A stretch of 64,000 nt of DNA from Leucobacter denitrificans (GTDB lineage: Bacteria; Actinomycetota; Actinomycetes; Actinomycetales; Microbacteriaceae). Position numbers and translations under genes: made by a program. Position 1 is the stretch's first letter; every line of letters starts with the position of its first letter. The stretch spans positions 558,001-622,000 of the forward strand of contig NZ_CP060716.1 in NCBI RefSeq assembly GCF_014396385.1. Reading direction: 5' to 3'. This document shows, piece by piece, positions 27,363-36,949 of this stretch. Under the pieces are notes generated by a model that worked only from the letters and a program-made list of their open reading frames with translations, was not told the origin of the DNA and made no database searches.

Positions 27363-27803
27363 ATGTCAGAAGAATCCACAACCGCAGAACTTGATGATGC
27401 GACACGAGAGTTTCTCGAGCAAGTCGGCGCGGGTGCGCTCTCAGTAAAAATGGGAATCGAGTTTGTTACGTTCACGCGGGAACACGCAATCGCTACGATG
27501 CCGGTCGAGGGTAACACGCAACCGTTCGGACTGCTCCATGGCGGAGCATACGCAGTTCTCGGCGAAACACTCGGCTCTTTACACGCCGGATTCGTCGCAC
27601 CCAAGGGCAAGATCCCAGTTGGCGTCGACATTAACGCCACACACACCGGCTCCGCGACCACGGGCCGCGTTACCGGTGTGTGCAAGCCGATCCACACAGG
27701 ACGCACGATGACGGTTCACGAGATCGTCATCACGAACGATTCGGGCCGCCGTTGCTCGACAGTGCGGATCACGAATTTCTACAAAGACGCGCCGAGCGCG
27801 TAG
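27363..27803 (+). CDS. PaaI/hotdog-fold thioesterase
   Basis: 146 residues. The hotdog signature LLHGGAYAVLGETLGSL, in which the His-Gly-Gly and following acidic residue serve catalysis, and the GVDINATHTGSATTGRVTG strand match the PaaI/MenI-type acyl-CoA thioesterases. It is divergent from polA by 41 bases. MenI-type activity on DHNA-CoA is possible in a menaquinone user but cannot be decided here. Confidence 0.88.
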   Translation: MSEESTTAELDDATREFLEQVGAGALSVKMGIEFVTFTREHAIATMPVEGNTQPFGLLHGGAYAVLGETLGSLHAGFVAPKGKIPVGVDINATHTGSATTGRVTGVCKPIHTGRTMTVHEIVITNDSGRRCSTVRITNFYKDAPSA

Positions 27804-27815
27804 CAGTTCGAGCGC

Positions 27816-28424
27816 TCAGTCTTTCTTGGGACCAAGCTGGTCGATGATGGTCTTTGCGACGTCTTGCATCGTCAAGCGTCGATCCATCGAAGCCTTCTGA
27901 ATCCAACGGAAGGCATCAGGCTCGCTGAGACCCATCTTGTCGTTCAGGATACCTTTCGCGCGATCAACCAGTTTGCGCGTCTCAAAGCGCTCGGCAAGGT
28001 CTGCAACCTCGTTCTCGAGCGTGATGATCTGCTGGAAGCGAGAAAGCGCGATCTCGATAGCGGGAATTAGGTCTGCAGGCGTAAACGGCTTCACGACGTA
28101 CGCAAGTGCACCGGCCTCGGTTGCACGCTCAACCAGTTCGCGTTGGCTGAATGCGGTAAGCAGCACAACCGGAGCAATGTGATCCTTGTTGATCTGCTCA
28201 GCGGCCGAAATGCCGTCAAGCTGCGGCATCTTCACATCCATGACCACGAGGTCGGGGCGAAGTTCCTTGACCAGTGCAACTGCGGTCTCCCCGTCACCCG
28301 CTTCGCCGACAACGTCAAAACCGTTATCTCGAAGAGTCTCGACAATATCGAGGCGAATCAGGGACTCGTCTTCAGCGACGACGACACGCCTCGCTGGTGT
28401 GGGGGTTGCACTCTGCTCATTCAC
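27816..28424 (-). CDS. pdtaR: ANTAR-domain response regulator, PdtaR-like
   Basis: 202 residues. The receiver domain has the acidic pocket EDE near residue 17, the phospho-acceptor Asp in DLVVMDVKMP and the Lys in YVVKPFTP. The C-terminal ANTAR domain is visible as RKLVDRAKGILNDKMGLSEPDAFRWIQKASM. PdtaR of Mycobacterium is an RNA-binding antiterminator controlled by the kinase PdtaS; no kinase gene is in this window. It lies between tRNA-Leu and a convergent thioesterase gene. Confidence 0.93.
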   Translation of the reverse strand: MNEQSATPTPARRVVVAEDESLIRLDIVETLRDNGFDVVGEAGDGETAVALVKELRPDLVVMDVKMPQLDGISAAEQINKDHIAPVVLLTAFSQRELVERATEAGALAYVVKPFTPADLIPAIEIALSRFQQIITLENEVADLAERFETRKLVDRAKGILNDKMGLSEPDAFRWIQKASMDRRLTMQDVAKTIIDQLGPKKD

Positions 28425-28581
28425 ACCTCAAGCTTACGACACCAGCCCTGGTAAGCACCCCATTTAGAGGGTGTGGGCAGAAAACATTGCAGAACCACAC
28501 AGGGCTGTGATGAGTTCTAATCCCCGGGTCATCAAGGTGCGGGCAAAGCGCGCGCAAGCGACCTTCAGAACGGGAACATCA

Positions 28582-28622
28582 AACCCCCTACTCGCCAGTG
28601 TTTTCTATGCGAGTAGGGGGTT
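28582..28622. terminator. Strong hairpin downstream of tRNA-Leu
   Basis: AACCCCCTACTCGC (28582-28595) pairs perfectly with GCGAGTAGGGGGTT (28609-28622) around a 13-base loop, 7 bases past the CCA end of the tRNA gene. Probable transcription end, without a T-run on the minus strand. Confidence 0.75.
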
Positions 28623-28629
28623 ACATTCG

Positions 28630-28714
28630 TGGTACCGGATGCGGGACTCGAACCCGCACACCTTTCGGCAGCGCATTTTGAGTGCGCCGTGTCTACCAAT
28701 TCCACCAATCCGGC
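28630..28714 (-). tRNA. tRNA-Leu (anticodon CAA)
   Basis: 85 bases including an encoded CCA. Acceptor GCCGGAT pairs with ATCCGGT (first pair G-T), the anticodon stem GCGCA/TGCGC carries loop CTCAAAA, a long variable arm follows as expected for leucine, and the T-arm has GGTTCGAGTCC. Confidence 0.95.
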
Positions 28715-28739
28715 TCAGAGTTCCAGCTTAGTGCCTGAA

Positions 28740-28760
28740 ACTCGACTCAAAAAATCGAGT
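28740..28760 (-). terminator. Weak hairpin after pyk
   Basis: ACTCGA and TCGAGT pair around a 9-base T-rich loop (minus strand), just after the pyk stop codon, followed by TTTC. Confidence 0.45.
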
Positions 28761-28765
28761 GTGTG

Positions 28766-30229
28766 TTAGCCGCCAGTGAGCGTGTGCTTCCGGGGTTTCG
28801 CCTCCTCGAGGTCCCCGGTAGTTTCACCCACTCGGTGAATCCTCAGCGTGTTTGTCGTGCCAACAATTCCCGGAGGCGATCCGGCGATGATGAGCACCTT
28901 CTCCCCTGCCGTAATGTTGGGCCTCGGAAGCAGTGTCTCGTCGACCTGCGCAAACATCTCATCAGTGCTGCCGACGCGCGGCACCTGAATGCTACGCGCA
29001 CCCCACGTGAGCTCCATGCGACGACGAGTGGACTGCTCGGGCGTAAACCCGATAATAGGAATCGGGAGCCTGAGCCGAGAAATGCGTCGCACAGTGTCGC
29101 CTGATTCTGTGAACACGCAAATGTAACGCGCGCCAATAAACTTTGCGACCTCGGCCGCCGCGTGTGTGAGCACACCGCCTTGGGTATGTGGAACCGTGTT
29201 GAGTGGCTCGATACGGTCGAGCGCATGATCTTCAGTCGCCTCAATGATGCGTGCCATCGTCTTCACTGCTTCAACGGGATAGGCGCCGACACTCGTTTCA
29301 CCAGAAAGCATCACCGCGTCAGCGCCGTCGAGCACCGCGTTGGCGCAGTCTGAGGCCTCAGCACGCGTGGGCCTTGGGCTCTCGATCATCGACTCGAGCA
29401 CCTGCGTCGCCACAATTACCGGCTTCGCATTTCGTCTCGCCACATCGATCGCTTCGGTCTGCACAAGCGGTACCTGTTCGAGCGGTAGTTCGACACCGAG
29501 GTCACCTCGAGCGACCATAATGCCGTCAAAGGCATCGACAATCTCTTCGAGGTGTTCGACGGCCTGAGGCTTCTCAATTTTCGCGATTACCGGCAGGGTG
29601 ATGCCTTCTTCGGCCATAATTTCGTGCACGCGCACAATATCGGCAGCGTCGCGCACAAATGACAGCGCAATGTAGTCAACGCCGAGCTTAAGCGCCCATC
29701 GCAGATCTTCCTCGTCTTTGTCGGAGAGCGCAGGAACATTCACCGCGACACCGGGCAAGTTAATGCCCTTATTGTTCGAGACGAATCCGGGCACCTCAAC
29801 GACAGTGTGCACCGTATCCTCGGTCACCTTCGTCGCGCGAAGCGCCACTTTCCCATCATCAATGAGCAGCGGATCGCCCACGCTCACATCACCTGGAAGA
29901 CCCTTGTGCGTGGTACCAGCGATCTGCTGATTGCCGAGAATATCTTGAGTCGTGATTGCAAACTCATCGCCTACCTCGAGAGAGTACGGACCACCCTCAA
30001 ATTTTCCGAGACGAATTTTCGGCCCTTGAAGGTCTGCGAGAACCGCAATTGGCCTACCCACTTGAATCTCGGCACGGCGGATATTGCGATAAATGCCCTC
30101 ATGCACCTTGTAAGTGCCATGCGACATATTCATGCGCGCAACATTGACACCCGCCTCGATGAGTTCGAGTGTGTGGTCGTAGCTTGAGACCGCTGGGCCC
30201 CATGTAGCAACGATCTTTGCGTGACGCAT
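28766..30229 (-). CDS. pyk: Pyruvate kinase
   Basis: 487 residues, normal length. It makes pyruvate and ATP from phosphoenolpyruvate. Family landmarks: MRHAKIVATWGPAVSS at the start, RMNMSHG, LADLQGPKIRLG, the active-site segment ITLPVIAKIEKPQAVEHLEEI, GIMVARGDLGVE and VMLSGETSVGAYPVEAV. AGGAG precedes the ATG. It is 27 bases downstream of lgt. Confidence 0.97.
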   Translation of the reverse strand: MRHAKIVATWGPAVSSYDHTLELIEAGVNVARMNMSHGTYKVHEGIYRNIRRAEIQVGRPIAVLADLQGPKIRLGKFEGGPYSLEVGDEFAITTQDILGNQQIAGTTHKGLPGDVSVGDPLLIDDGKVALRATKVTEDTVHTVVEVPGFVSNNKGINLPGVAVNVPALSDKDEEDLRWALKLGVDYIALSFVRDAADIVRVHEIMAEEGITLPVIAKIEKPQAVEHLEEIVDAFDGIMVARGDLGVELPLEQVPLVQTEAIDVARRNAKPVIVATQVLESMIESPRPTRAEASDCANAVLDGADAVMLSGETSVGAYPVEAVKTMARIIEATEDHALDRIEPLNTVPHTQGGVLTHAAAEVAKFIGARYICVFTESGDTVRRISRLRLPIPIIGFTPEQSTRRRMELTWGARSIQVPRVGSTDEMFAQVDETLLPRPNITAGEKVLIIAGSPPGIVGTTNTLRIHRVGETTGDLEEAKPRKHTLTGG

Positions 30230-30256
30230 GTTACAAACTCCTAAAACTCAGTGGGT

Positions 30257-31195
30257 TTATAGTGCGGGATTGCGAGAAACAACGTGGTGGTACACCTCGG
30301 GATCTGCGGTGTTCTCCAAGACCGAGTCAATCGGGTTACGGCGACCGGGGAGATACACGGAGATCTCACGACCTACGTGACGCTTGGTCTGGACGATGTA
30401 GATAATGATGCCGAGCACGATTGCGAGCAGCGCAGCAAGAACGTTAGTTCTGAGTCCGAGGAACAGCAGGCTAGGATCAACCCTCATGGATTCGATGATC
30501 GCCCGACCAATGCCGTACCAGACGAGGTAGAGCGCAAAGAGCCGCCCCCAACGCAGGTGCAACTTCTTTTCGAGCGCCAGCAGCACCACAATTCCGGCAA
30601 GGCTCCAAATAATTTCATACAGGAATGTCGGATGGAACAGGGTTCCCGCCGGAAGGCCGATGGGGAACGCCGGATTCGTAGATTCAATCTCAAGCCCCCA
30701 CGGCAGCGTTGTAGGGCCGCCGAAAAGCTCATGGTTAAAGTAGTTGCCGAGGCGACCAAAAGCCTGCGCGAGCATGAGGCCTGGAACGAGCGCATCAGCG
30801 AACGAGAGGAACCGTACACCGGTGAGGCGCGATGCGATGAGCACACCAATCGCGCCGCCGAGCAGCGCACCAAAGATTGCTATGCCACCGTCCCAGATAT
30901 TCCAGATTGCATTCTCTTCAAACGGGTTCCACCACTGCTTACCCGGAACGAAGTAATCGCCCCAGTGAGTCACCACGTGGTACAAACGCGCGCCGATAAT
31001 ACCGAGTAGCACTGACCAGACTACGAAGTCGAAAACGACACCGTTCTCGCCCCCGCGCCGTGTCAAGCGTCGCGAAGTCCAAATTGCGGCAAGCACGATC
31101 CCCAAGATGATCCACAGTGCATACAGATGGATCGTAAGAGGTCCAATTTGGAAAAACTGGAACGAGGGGCTCGGAATACTGAGCGGGAGAATCAT
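30257..31195 (-). CDS. lgt: Prolipoprotein diacylglyceryl transferase
   Basis: 312 residues with seven membrane helices. It attaches diacylglycerol to the lipobox Cys of prolipoproteins, such as the two encoded in this window. Landmarks are IHLYALWIILGI, ARLYHVVTHW, GGIAIFGALLGG and the signature GRLGNYFNHELFGGPT. It follows trpA, the usual actinobacterial order; the 77-base gap carries a GGCGGC/GCCGCC hairpin (31212-31226). Confidence 0.96.
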   Translation of the reverse strand: MILPLSIPSPSFQFFQIGPLTIHLYALWIILGIVLAAIWTSRRLTRRGGENGVVFDFVVWSVLLGIIGARLYHVVTHWGDYFVPGKQWWNPFEENAIWNIWDGGIAIFGALLGGAIGVLIASRLTGVRFLSFADALVPGLMLAQAFGRLGNYFNHELFGGPTTLPWGLEIESTNPAFPIGLPAGTLFHPTFLYEIIWSLAGIVVLLALEKKLHLRWGRLFALYLVWYGIGRAIIESMRVDPSLLFLGLRTNVLAALLAIVLGIIIYIVQTKRHVGREISVYLPGRRNPIDSVLENTADPEVYHHVVSRNPAL

Positions 31196-31272
31196 TCACT
31201 CCTCTTTCACTGGCGGCAACGCCGCCGACTTGTGCTGCGCTCGCCACCCTCACGGTGACGACGGTGTCAATT

Positions 31273-32061
31273 CTATCTGTTGGTGCCTGCTGCGATCTCG
31301 CGAACCACCTGGGAGAGCTTTTCCACTCCGCCGTCGCGGAGTGCTTTGACAAATGCGGTGCCGACAATTGCGCCATCGGCATAGTCAAGTGTGGTCGACA
31401 CGTGATCAGCATTGGAGATGCCAATTCCAACGCAGGCAAGCGCGGAACCCGCCTCGCGTAGGCTCTCGGTGAGACCTCGCGCCGCAGCATCTAGCTCTGC
31501 GCGCTCGCCAGTGATTCCCATGGTCGAAACCGTGTATACGAACCCAGTGCTGTTCTCTGAAATCATGCGGAGACGCTCCGGGGTGGACGTCGGTGCAGCA
31601 AGAAAGACCCGGTCAAGCCCAACACGCTTACTTACTTCAATCCACTCAGCGGCAGAGTCTGGAGTGATGTCTGGGGTGATGAGTCCGGCACCGCCGGCAG
31701 CCGCCAGGTCTTGGGCAAATCGCTCAACCCCGTACTGCGCAACCGGATTCCAATACGTCATCACGAGCACCGGGGTGTCGACTTCCATCGTAACCCGCCG
31801 AACTACTTCGAAGAGATGTGTGAGTTTGAAGCCGCCAGCAAGTGCGGTTTGAGTTGCCTCTTGAATCACGAGACCATCCATCACGGGATCCGAATACGGA
31901 ACACCGATCTCAAGCACATCAGCGCCATTTCGCGCGAGAGCGATTGCGGCTTCTACACTCGTGTCGAGGTCAGGAAATGAAGCTGGCAGGTACCCAACCA
32001 GTGCACCTTTGCGATCTACCTTTGCGGCGCGGATCGCCTGTTCTACGCGCGATTCGCTCAT
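31273..32061 (-). CDS. trpA: Tryptophan synthase alpha chain
   Basis: 262 residues. It cleaves indole-3-glycerol phosphate to indole and glyceraldehyde phosphate. The catalytic Glu and Asp are in [30 protein letters not shown] and VGTAFVKAL are further family segments. Its start overlaps the end of trpB by 4 bases, so the alpha and beta chains are coupled. Confidence 0.96.
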   Translation of the reverse strand: MSESRVEQAIRAAKVDRKGALVGYLPASFPDLDTSVEAAIALARNGADVLEIGVPYSDPVMDGLVIQEATQTALAGGFKLTHLFEVVRRVTMEVDTPVLVMTYWNPVAQYGVERFAQDLAAAGGAGLITPDITPDSAAEWIEVSKRVGLDRVFLAAPTSTPERLRMISENSTGFVYTVSTMGITGERAELDAAARGLTESLREAGSALACVGIGISNADHVSTTLDYADGAIVGTAFVKALRDGGVEKLSQVVREIAAGTNR

Positions 32062-33299
32062 GACTCGTACTCCTCGAGCTCGGTGCCATCAAAGAGACCA
32101 AAGTAGCGACCCGCCGTTGCCATGTCTTTGTCGCCTCGGCCAGAAAGACTGACCGCGATGACTGCCTCAGGGCCGAGTTCTTTCCCGATGCGGATCGCGC
32201 CAGCGAGCGCGTGCGCCGACTCTATTGCGGGAATGATGCCCTCTGTTTGACTGAGTAGCCGAAGGGCCTGCATCGCCTCATCATCTGTTGCCGGAATATA
32301 AGTTGCCCGACCAATGTCGGATAGCCAAGCGTGTTCCGGGCCTACCCCCGGGTAATCGAGGCCGGCCGAAATTGAATGAGATTCAATCGTCTGCCCGTCC
32401 TCATCTTGAAGCACATACGTGCGAGAGCCGTGCAAAATGCCCGGCCTGCCACGTTCGATGGACGCGGCGTGCCGCGCGGTATCTACGCCGTCACCGGCAG
32501 CTTCGACTCCATAAAGGCGAACATCTGCGTCATCAAGGAATGCATCGAACATGCCGATCGCATTCGATCCACCGCCAACGCAGGCGACCACTGCATCGGG
32601 TAGGCGACCCGTCTTCTCGAGCAACTGAGCACGGGCCTCTTCAGAGATGACTTTTTGAAAATCGCGAACCATTGCCGGGAACGGGTGTGGACCGGCAGCG
32701 GTGCCAAAGATATAGTTTGTGCGCTCGACGGTCGATACCCAGTCACGGTACGCCTCGTTAATTGCGTCTTTGAGTGTGCGTGAACCCGTCGTCACGGATA
32801 CGACCTCTGCCCCAAGCAAACGCATGCGAGCGACGTTCAGCGCTTGCCGTTCGGTATCAACTTCGCCCATGTACACGACACACTCGAGCCCGAGTAGCGC
32901 AGCTGCCGTAGCAGTCGCAACACCGTGCTGCCCCGCACCGGTTTCGGCAATGACTCGTGTCTTACCGAGACGCTTTGTAAGGAGTGCCTGGCCAAGCACG
33001 TTATTGATCTTGTGCGACCCCGTATGGTTGAGGTCTTCGCGCTTGAGAAAGACGCGCGCTCCCCCGGCATGTTCAGCGAACCGAGGAACCTCGGTCAACG
33101 GTGAAGGTCTGCCTGCGTAATCTCGAAGCAAGCTATCGAGTTCGGCATGAAACTCAGGGTCAGCCTTTGCAGAATCGTAAGCAACGACAAGCTCATCGAT
33201 GGCAGCAATAAGAGATTCAGGCATGAATCGGCCGCCAAATTCACCAAAGAACGGGCCGTGTTGGTCACGAAGATTCGTGACTGTGCTGTCGTTTGACAT
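32058..33299 (-). CDS. trpB: Tryptophan synthase beta chain (operon copy)
   Basis: 413 residues. It joins indole and serine using pyridoxal phosphate. The PLP lysine is K97 in [11 protein letters not shown], the catalytic Glu lies in [13 protein letters not shown], the phosphate loop is [10 protein letters not shown] and the C-terminus has SLSGRGDKD. This copy clusters by eye with usual actinobacterial TrpB1 and sits in trpC-trpB-trpA order. A second, different trpB is at 43765-44970. Confidence 0.97.
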   Translation of the reverse strand: MSNDSTVTNLRDQHGPFFGEFGGRFMPESLIAAIDELVVAYDSAKADPEFHAELDSLLRDYAGRPSPLTEVPRFAEHAGGARVFLKREDLNHTGSHKINNVLGQALLTKRLGKTRVIAETGAGQHGVATATAAALLGLECVVYMGEVDTERQALNVARMRLLGAEVVSVTTGSRTLKDAINEAYRDWVSTVERTNYIFGTAAGPHPFPAMVRDFQKVISEEARAQLLEKTGRLPDAVVACVGGGSNAIGMFDAFLDDADVRLYGVEAAGDGVDTARHAASIERGRPGILHGSRTYVLQDEDGQTIESHSISAGLDYPGVGPEHAWLSDIGRATYIPATDDEAMQALRLLSQTEGIIPAIESAHALAGAIRIGKELGPEAVIAVSLSGRGDKDMATAGRYFGLFDGTELEEYES

Positions 33300-33312
33300 G
33301 TTCGCCTCTCAG

Positions 33313-34083
33313 TTACACGTTGAGGAACGACGCGAGCGTCGCAATAGGGTCGCTCATGACGAGCGCTTCGCCAACGAGCACAGCGTCTGCACCCGCCTCG
33401 CGATAACGAATAACATCGTCAACACCCAAGACTGCAGATTCTGCAACACGAATCACTCCGGCAGGAATCTGATCTGCAACGCGCCCGAAGAGCTCACGGT
33501 CGAGCTCGAAGGTCTTGAGATCTCGTGCGTTCACGCCAATGAGCCGAGAGCCCAGGTCAACCGCCCGTGCCACTTCATCAGCAGAGTGCGCCTCAACGAG
33601 CGGTGTCATGCCAAGCTCTAAAGTAAATGCGTAGAGGCGCTCGAGCGTCTCTTGTGGCAGAGCCGCAACAATGAGCAGCACGAGGTCTGCCCCCGCAGCA
33701 CGCGCCTCGAGGATCTGGTATTCCTCGCCGATGAACTCCTTACGAAGCACCGGAATGCTCACAGCCTTGCGTACAGCCTCAAGGTCGGCGAGCGAGCCCT
33801 TGAACTTGCGTTCCTCGGTGAGTACGCTCACCGCGCTCGCACCTCCGGCCTCATATTGGCTTGCGAGTGCGTGCGGCTCAGGAATATCAGCGAGATCGCC
33901 ACGCGAAGGACTCGCGCGCTTCACCTCGGCGATGACGCGAATCCGGTCGCCAGGGGCAAGGAACTCAAGCGCATCGAGAGCGGCCGTGCGAGCGAGCGCT
34001 TCGGCTTCAACTGTTGCGTACGGGCGAATCTGTCTCCGGGACTTTGCGTCCTCGAGAGAACCCTGGAGGAGCTGGTCGAGCAC
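33313..34083 (-). CDS. trpC: Indole-3-glycerol phosphate synthase
   Basis: 256 residues from the GTG at 34083, which gives the usual start VLDQLLQGSLEDAKSRR and lies 2 bases after the stop of the HGxxPAAW gene; a longer frame to 34272 overlaps that gene and has no family likeness. Family segments: VIAEVKRASPSRGDLA, PVLRKEFIGEEYQILEARA, LGMTPLVEAHSADE, LIGVNARDLKTF and VAESAV. It is single-function, without a fused TrpF. Confidence 0.95.
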   Translation of the reverse strand: MLDQLLQGSLEDAKSRRQIRPYATVEAEALARTAALDALEFLAPGDRIRVIAEVKRASPSRGDLADIPEPHALASQYEAGGASAVSVLTEERKFKGSLADLEAVRKAVSIPVLRKEFIGEEYQILEARAAGADLVLLIVAALPQETLERLYAFTLELGMTPLVEAHSADEVARAVDLGSRLIGVNARDLKTFELDRELFGRVADQIPAGVIRVAESAVLGVDDVIRYREAGADAVLVGEALVMSDPIATLASFLNV

Positions 34084-34085
34084 TG

Positions 34086-34319
34086 TTAGTCGTGAGATTT
34101 CGGAGTGTAACGCGGGCCATTCACGCCGTAGCCGGCCTTCGCAAGAATGAAACCAAGAAGCGCACCGAACGCAACCACGCCGACACAGACCCAAACGAGG
34201 GTTGCCATATGGAGGAAGAAGAACACGGTGCCTGCGGCAATACCGATCAACATCACAACGACTGCCGTCCAAGCCGCTGGTGAATCACCGTGACCTGGTT
34301 CTTCGTGGTGGTTGCTCAT
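34086..34319 (-). CDS. HGxxPAAW-family membrane protein
   Basis: 77 residues from the ATG at 34319. The name-giving motif GHGDSPAAW is followed by two membrane helices (TAVVVMLIGIAAGTVFFFLH and WVCVGVVAFGALLGFILA) and a short polar tail. The family is small, actinobacterial and usually found beside trp genes, as here directly before trpC. Role unknown. Confidence 0.88.
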   Translation of the reverse strand: MSNHHEEPGHGDSPAAWTAVVVMLIGIAAGTVFFFLHMATLVWVCVGVVAFGALLGFILAKAGYGVNGPRYTPKSHD

Positions 34320-34413
34320 GAATCTCCTCTGCCAGACGAACACACTTCGGACACCATAAAGCTTACCGGGAACTCACAGCATTCCGCGAATGCTGCCCGA
34401 GTGGCGCGACACC

Positions 34414-35031
34414 TCAACGATCGGTTGGATCGTCACCGTCGGAAAGCGCATCCCATTCAGAAATGCGATCACCGGGCTCGGATGTGCGTGTCTTTTTCTT
34501 GGATCCATCGGTTCCAGAGTCATACTTGCGCCCAGCGGTCTTCCAGCGCCCACTCAATATGAGTACACACACACCAAGGATTCCAAGCAGCACACCGATA
34601 ACTGCGGTGATCGTGGGCCAGGCAGAAGACGAAATCGAGGCAACGAGAAGATCGTAGGAGTCTCCCGAGATTCCGGTTGACTCCGCAATCTGGCTGCGGG
34701 CACCATCAATGGGGCTCAGCGCAATACTTGTTCCCACCGCGGCGAGCCCCGCTCCGAGAACGAGCACAAGCAACCCGATGACTTTTCGGAATACAGGGCC
34801 AGCAATTGTTAGCACCAGCGCCGCTGCGAGTGCCGCAAGTGAGATGAGCGTGATCGCTGGGCTCGCCTGTTGACCCGTTACTTCAATCCGTTCGACCGCA
34901 GAAACACCGGTGAGAAACTCAACTTGGATCCACACTTGTACGGACGCGAGCAGGCCGAGACCGCCCCCGACCACCACGAGCAAGATGAGTATTGCTTTAC
35001 TGCTCATCTTGCGTGGGCGCGCCTCAGACAT
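34414..35031 (-). CDS. Trp biosynthesis-associated membrane protein
   Basis: 205 residues from the ATG at 35031, overlapping the 3' end of trpE by 8 bases. About four membrane helices (for example ILILLVVVGGGLGLLASVQV) and a polar C-terminus ending WDALSDGDDPT, a pattern of the TIGR02234-type proteins that accompany trpE in actinobacteria. Biochemical role is not established. Confidence 0.85.
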   Translation of the reverse strand: MSEARPRKMSSKAILILLVVVGGGLGLLASVQVWIQVEFLTGVSAVERIEVTGQQASPAITLISLAALAAALVLTIAGPVFRKVIGLLVLVLGAGLAAVGTSIALSPIDGARSQIAESTGISGDSYDLLVASISSSAWPTITAVIGVLLGILGVCVLILSGRWKTAGRKYDSGTDGSKKKTRTSEPGDRISEWDALSDGDDPTDR

Positions 35032-36582
35032 TCGTCTCCACGCGACTGAGTGAATTCGCGATTGCCACAGCTCGCAGCGGAGCGGCAGCCTTGCTTTGAC
35101 ACTCAGCGTCTTCGGTCGCTGGCACAGAATCAGCAACTATGCCGGCGCCGGCCTGCACCATCGCGACGCCATCACGGATCGTCGCGGTTCGAATTGCGAT
35201 CGCGAGATCGGCGGCTCCGCCCAGTCCGAAGTATCCGACAACTCCCCCGTAAACGCCACGCTGCACGGGCTCCAGCTCGTCAATGATCTGCAGCGCTCGT
35301 GGCTTCGGCGCACCACTCAGTGTTCCTGCTGGGAACGTTGCCCGGAATACATCGATGGGGTTCATGCCGTCACGAACCTGGCCCTCGACCGAAGAGACAA
35401 TGTGCATGATGTGGCTGAACCGCTCAATGCGCATAAACTCGGTCACCTCCACGCTCCCGGGCTCGCACACGCGCAGCAGATCGTTCCGCGCCAGGTCGAC
35501 GAGCATCAGGTGCTCGGCGCGTTCCTTCTCATCTGCCAAGAGATCGCGTTCGAACTGCTGATCCTGATCCACTGTCTCGCCGCGGGGTCTAGAGCCAGCG
35601 ATCGGATGCGTCATCACATGACCGCTCTCCTGCACAGTGACGAGAGCTTCAGGGCTCGACCCGACGATCGTGAACGGAACCCCGTCGTTGTCTTCAAGCT
35701 GCACGAGATACAAGAAGGGACTTGGGTTCAGGTGACGCAAGACTCGGTAGACATCAAGTGGATCGGCAGTGCACTGCTGGTCGAAACGTTGCGACGGCAC
35801 GACCTGGAACACATCGCCTTCGACAATGTATTGCTTCGCAATGTCGACGGTGGCCATGAACTCAGGCGTGGTCGTGAGCCTCTGAGGGTCTGGGAGAGCC
35901 TCTCGGTCGAGCGCACCAAGCGGCGAGGGTTCGGGTGATGCGAGCGCTGTCTGCAACAAGTCAAGTCTGCGCTGGGCGTCTTGCCAAAGCTCACCTGAAT
36001 CACTGTCGTGTGACCCGTCGTGCACGCCATCATTGAGCACATTGGCTATCAGCACCACCGAGCCCTCGCGGTGGTCAATAACGACGAGTTCAGAGACGAA
36101 ACTTAAGCCTTGTGTCGGCAGCCCGGCGCCTTCAGTCGGCTGGTGCTCGAGGCGTTCAAACTGTCGGACCGTCTCCCAACCGAGATAGCCAACAAACCCG
36201 CTCGCGAGTGGAGGAATGCCGGGTACCTGGGGCGCTTTCCATCGTTCAAACACTGCGCGCAGCGCCTCGACAGGCCGGAGATGTGACACACCTCCGGGAA
36301 GCAGTCGCTCCTCGCTCACGTCAGTGCCACTCGGGCCCACTTCGCATTACCGTCGCGCTCACCGAGAACCCCAAAGCTTCCGGCTCCAACAAAGCTAAAC
36401 CTGGTCCACACGCCGCCCTGCTCAGCAGACTCAAGCAGGAACGTTCCGTTTCTCGAGCCCGCAACCTTGCGATAGATGCTTACCGGAGTGTCAGCATCAG
36501 CGAACACCTCGCGACAGACGGGTATTACGGCACTTTCGGCACGTGCAGTCTCAAATTCTTCACGGGTCGTGGTGGTGCTCAC
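35024..36582 (-). pseudogene. trpE: Anthranilate synthase component I, split by a frameshift
   Basis: Two overlapping frames together make a full TrpE. The 5' frame (36316-36582, GTG start) encodes the N-terminal 88 residues, ending in FSFVGAGSFGVLGERDGNAKW plus a short out-of-frame tail. The 3' frame (35024-36340) encodes the rest: GFVGYLGWETVRQ, the chorismate-binding core GDVFQVVPSQRF, PSPFLYLVQ, the segment with SPEALVTV, the TxPIAGSRPRG motif, the DLARNDL segment and FPAGTLSGAPKPRA. Going from one frame to the other needs a -1 shift (or +2) between 36316 and 36340, close to the run GGGCCC. No canonical X-XXY-YYZ slippery site is visible. It may be a real mutation, an assembly error or unusual recoding. 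Confidence 0.85.
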
Positions 36583-36586
36583 CGGT

Positions 36587-36949
36587 TCAGCCTATCTCTC
36601 GTGGATCGCCGACAACCGCAGGAAGAGTTCGGTCGTCGAAACAACTGTGGGTGCCAGTATGGCAAGCGGCCCCGATTTGCTCGACACGCACGAGGAGGGT
36701 GTCACCGTCACAGTCCATCTCGACTCCGCGAACGTATTGTCGGTGCCCTGACGTGTCGCCCTTCCGCCAGTATTCGTTTCGGGAACGCGACCAGTAGGTC
36801 ACACGCCCCGTTGTGAGGGTGCGGCGCACCGCCTCAGCATCCATCCACGCGAGCATGAGCACGCGATCGGTGTCATCTTCCTGCACGATGGCCGGCAATA
36901 GGCCATCTGCCCCAAACTTGAGACCTGAAATCGCTTGCTCAACACTCAT
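36587..36949 (-). CDS. hisI: Phosphoribosyl-AMP cyclohydrolase
   Basis: 120 residues. It opens the adenine ring in the third step of histidine synthesis. Landmarks: [24 protein letters not shown], then the metal-site segment [23 protein letters not shown] with its Cys and Asp ligands. It carries only the cyclohydrolase activity; the pyrophosphohydrolase HisE is separate at 38689. Its start overlaps hisF by 4 bases. Confidence 0.95.
   Translation of the reverse strand: MSVEQAISGLKFGADGLLPAIVQEDDTDRVLMLAWMDAEAVRRTLTTGRVTYWSRSRNEYWRKGDTSGHRQYVRGVEMDCDGDTLLVRVEQIGAACHTGTHSCFDDRTLPAVVGDPREIG

Noticed and set aside
31212..31226. GGCGGC/GCCGCC hairpin between trpA and lgt as a terminator
   Set aside because: Only 6 bp, 3-base loop and no T-run; lgt usually follows trpA in one transcript. 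Mentioned under lgt only.
36316..36340. Programmed -1 frameshift in trpE
   Set aside because: No X-XXY-YYZ heptamer and no obvious downstream pseudoknot; kept only as one of three explanations in the trpE entry.
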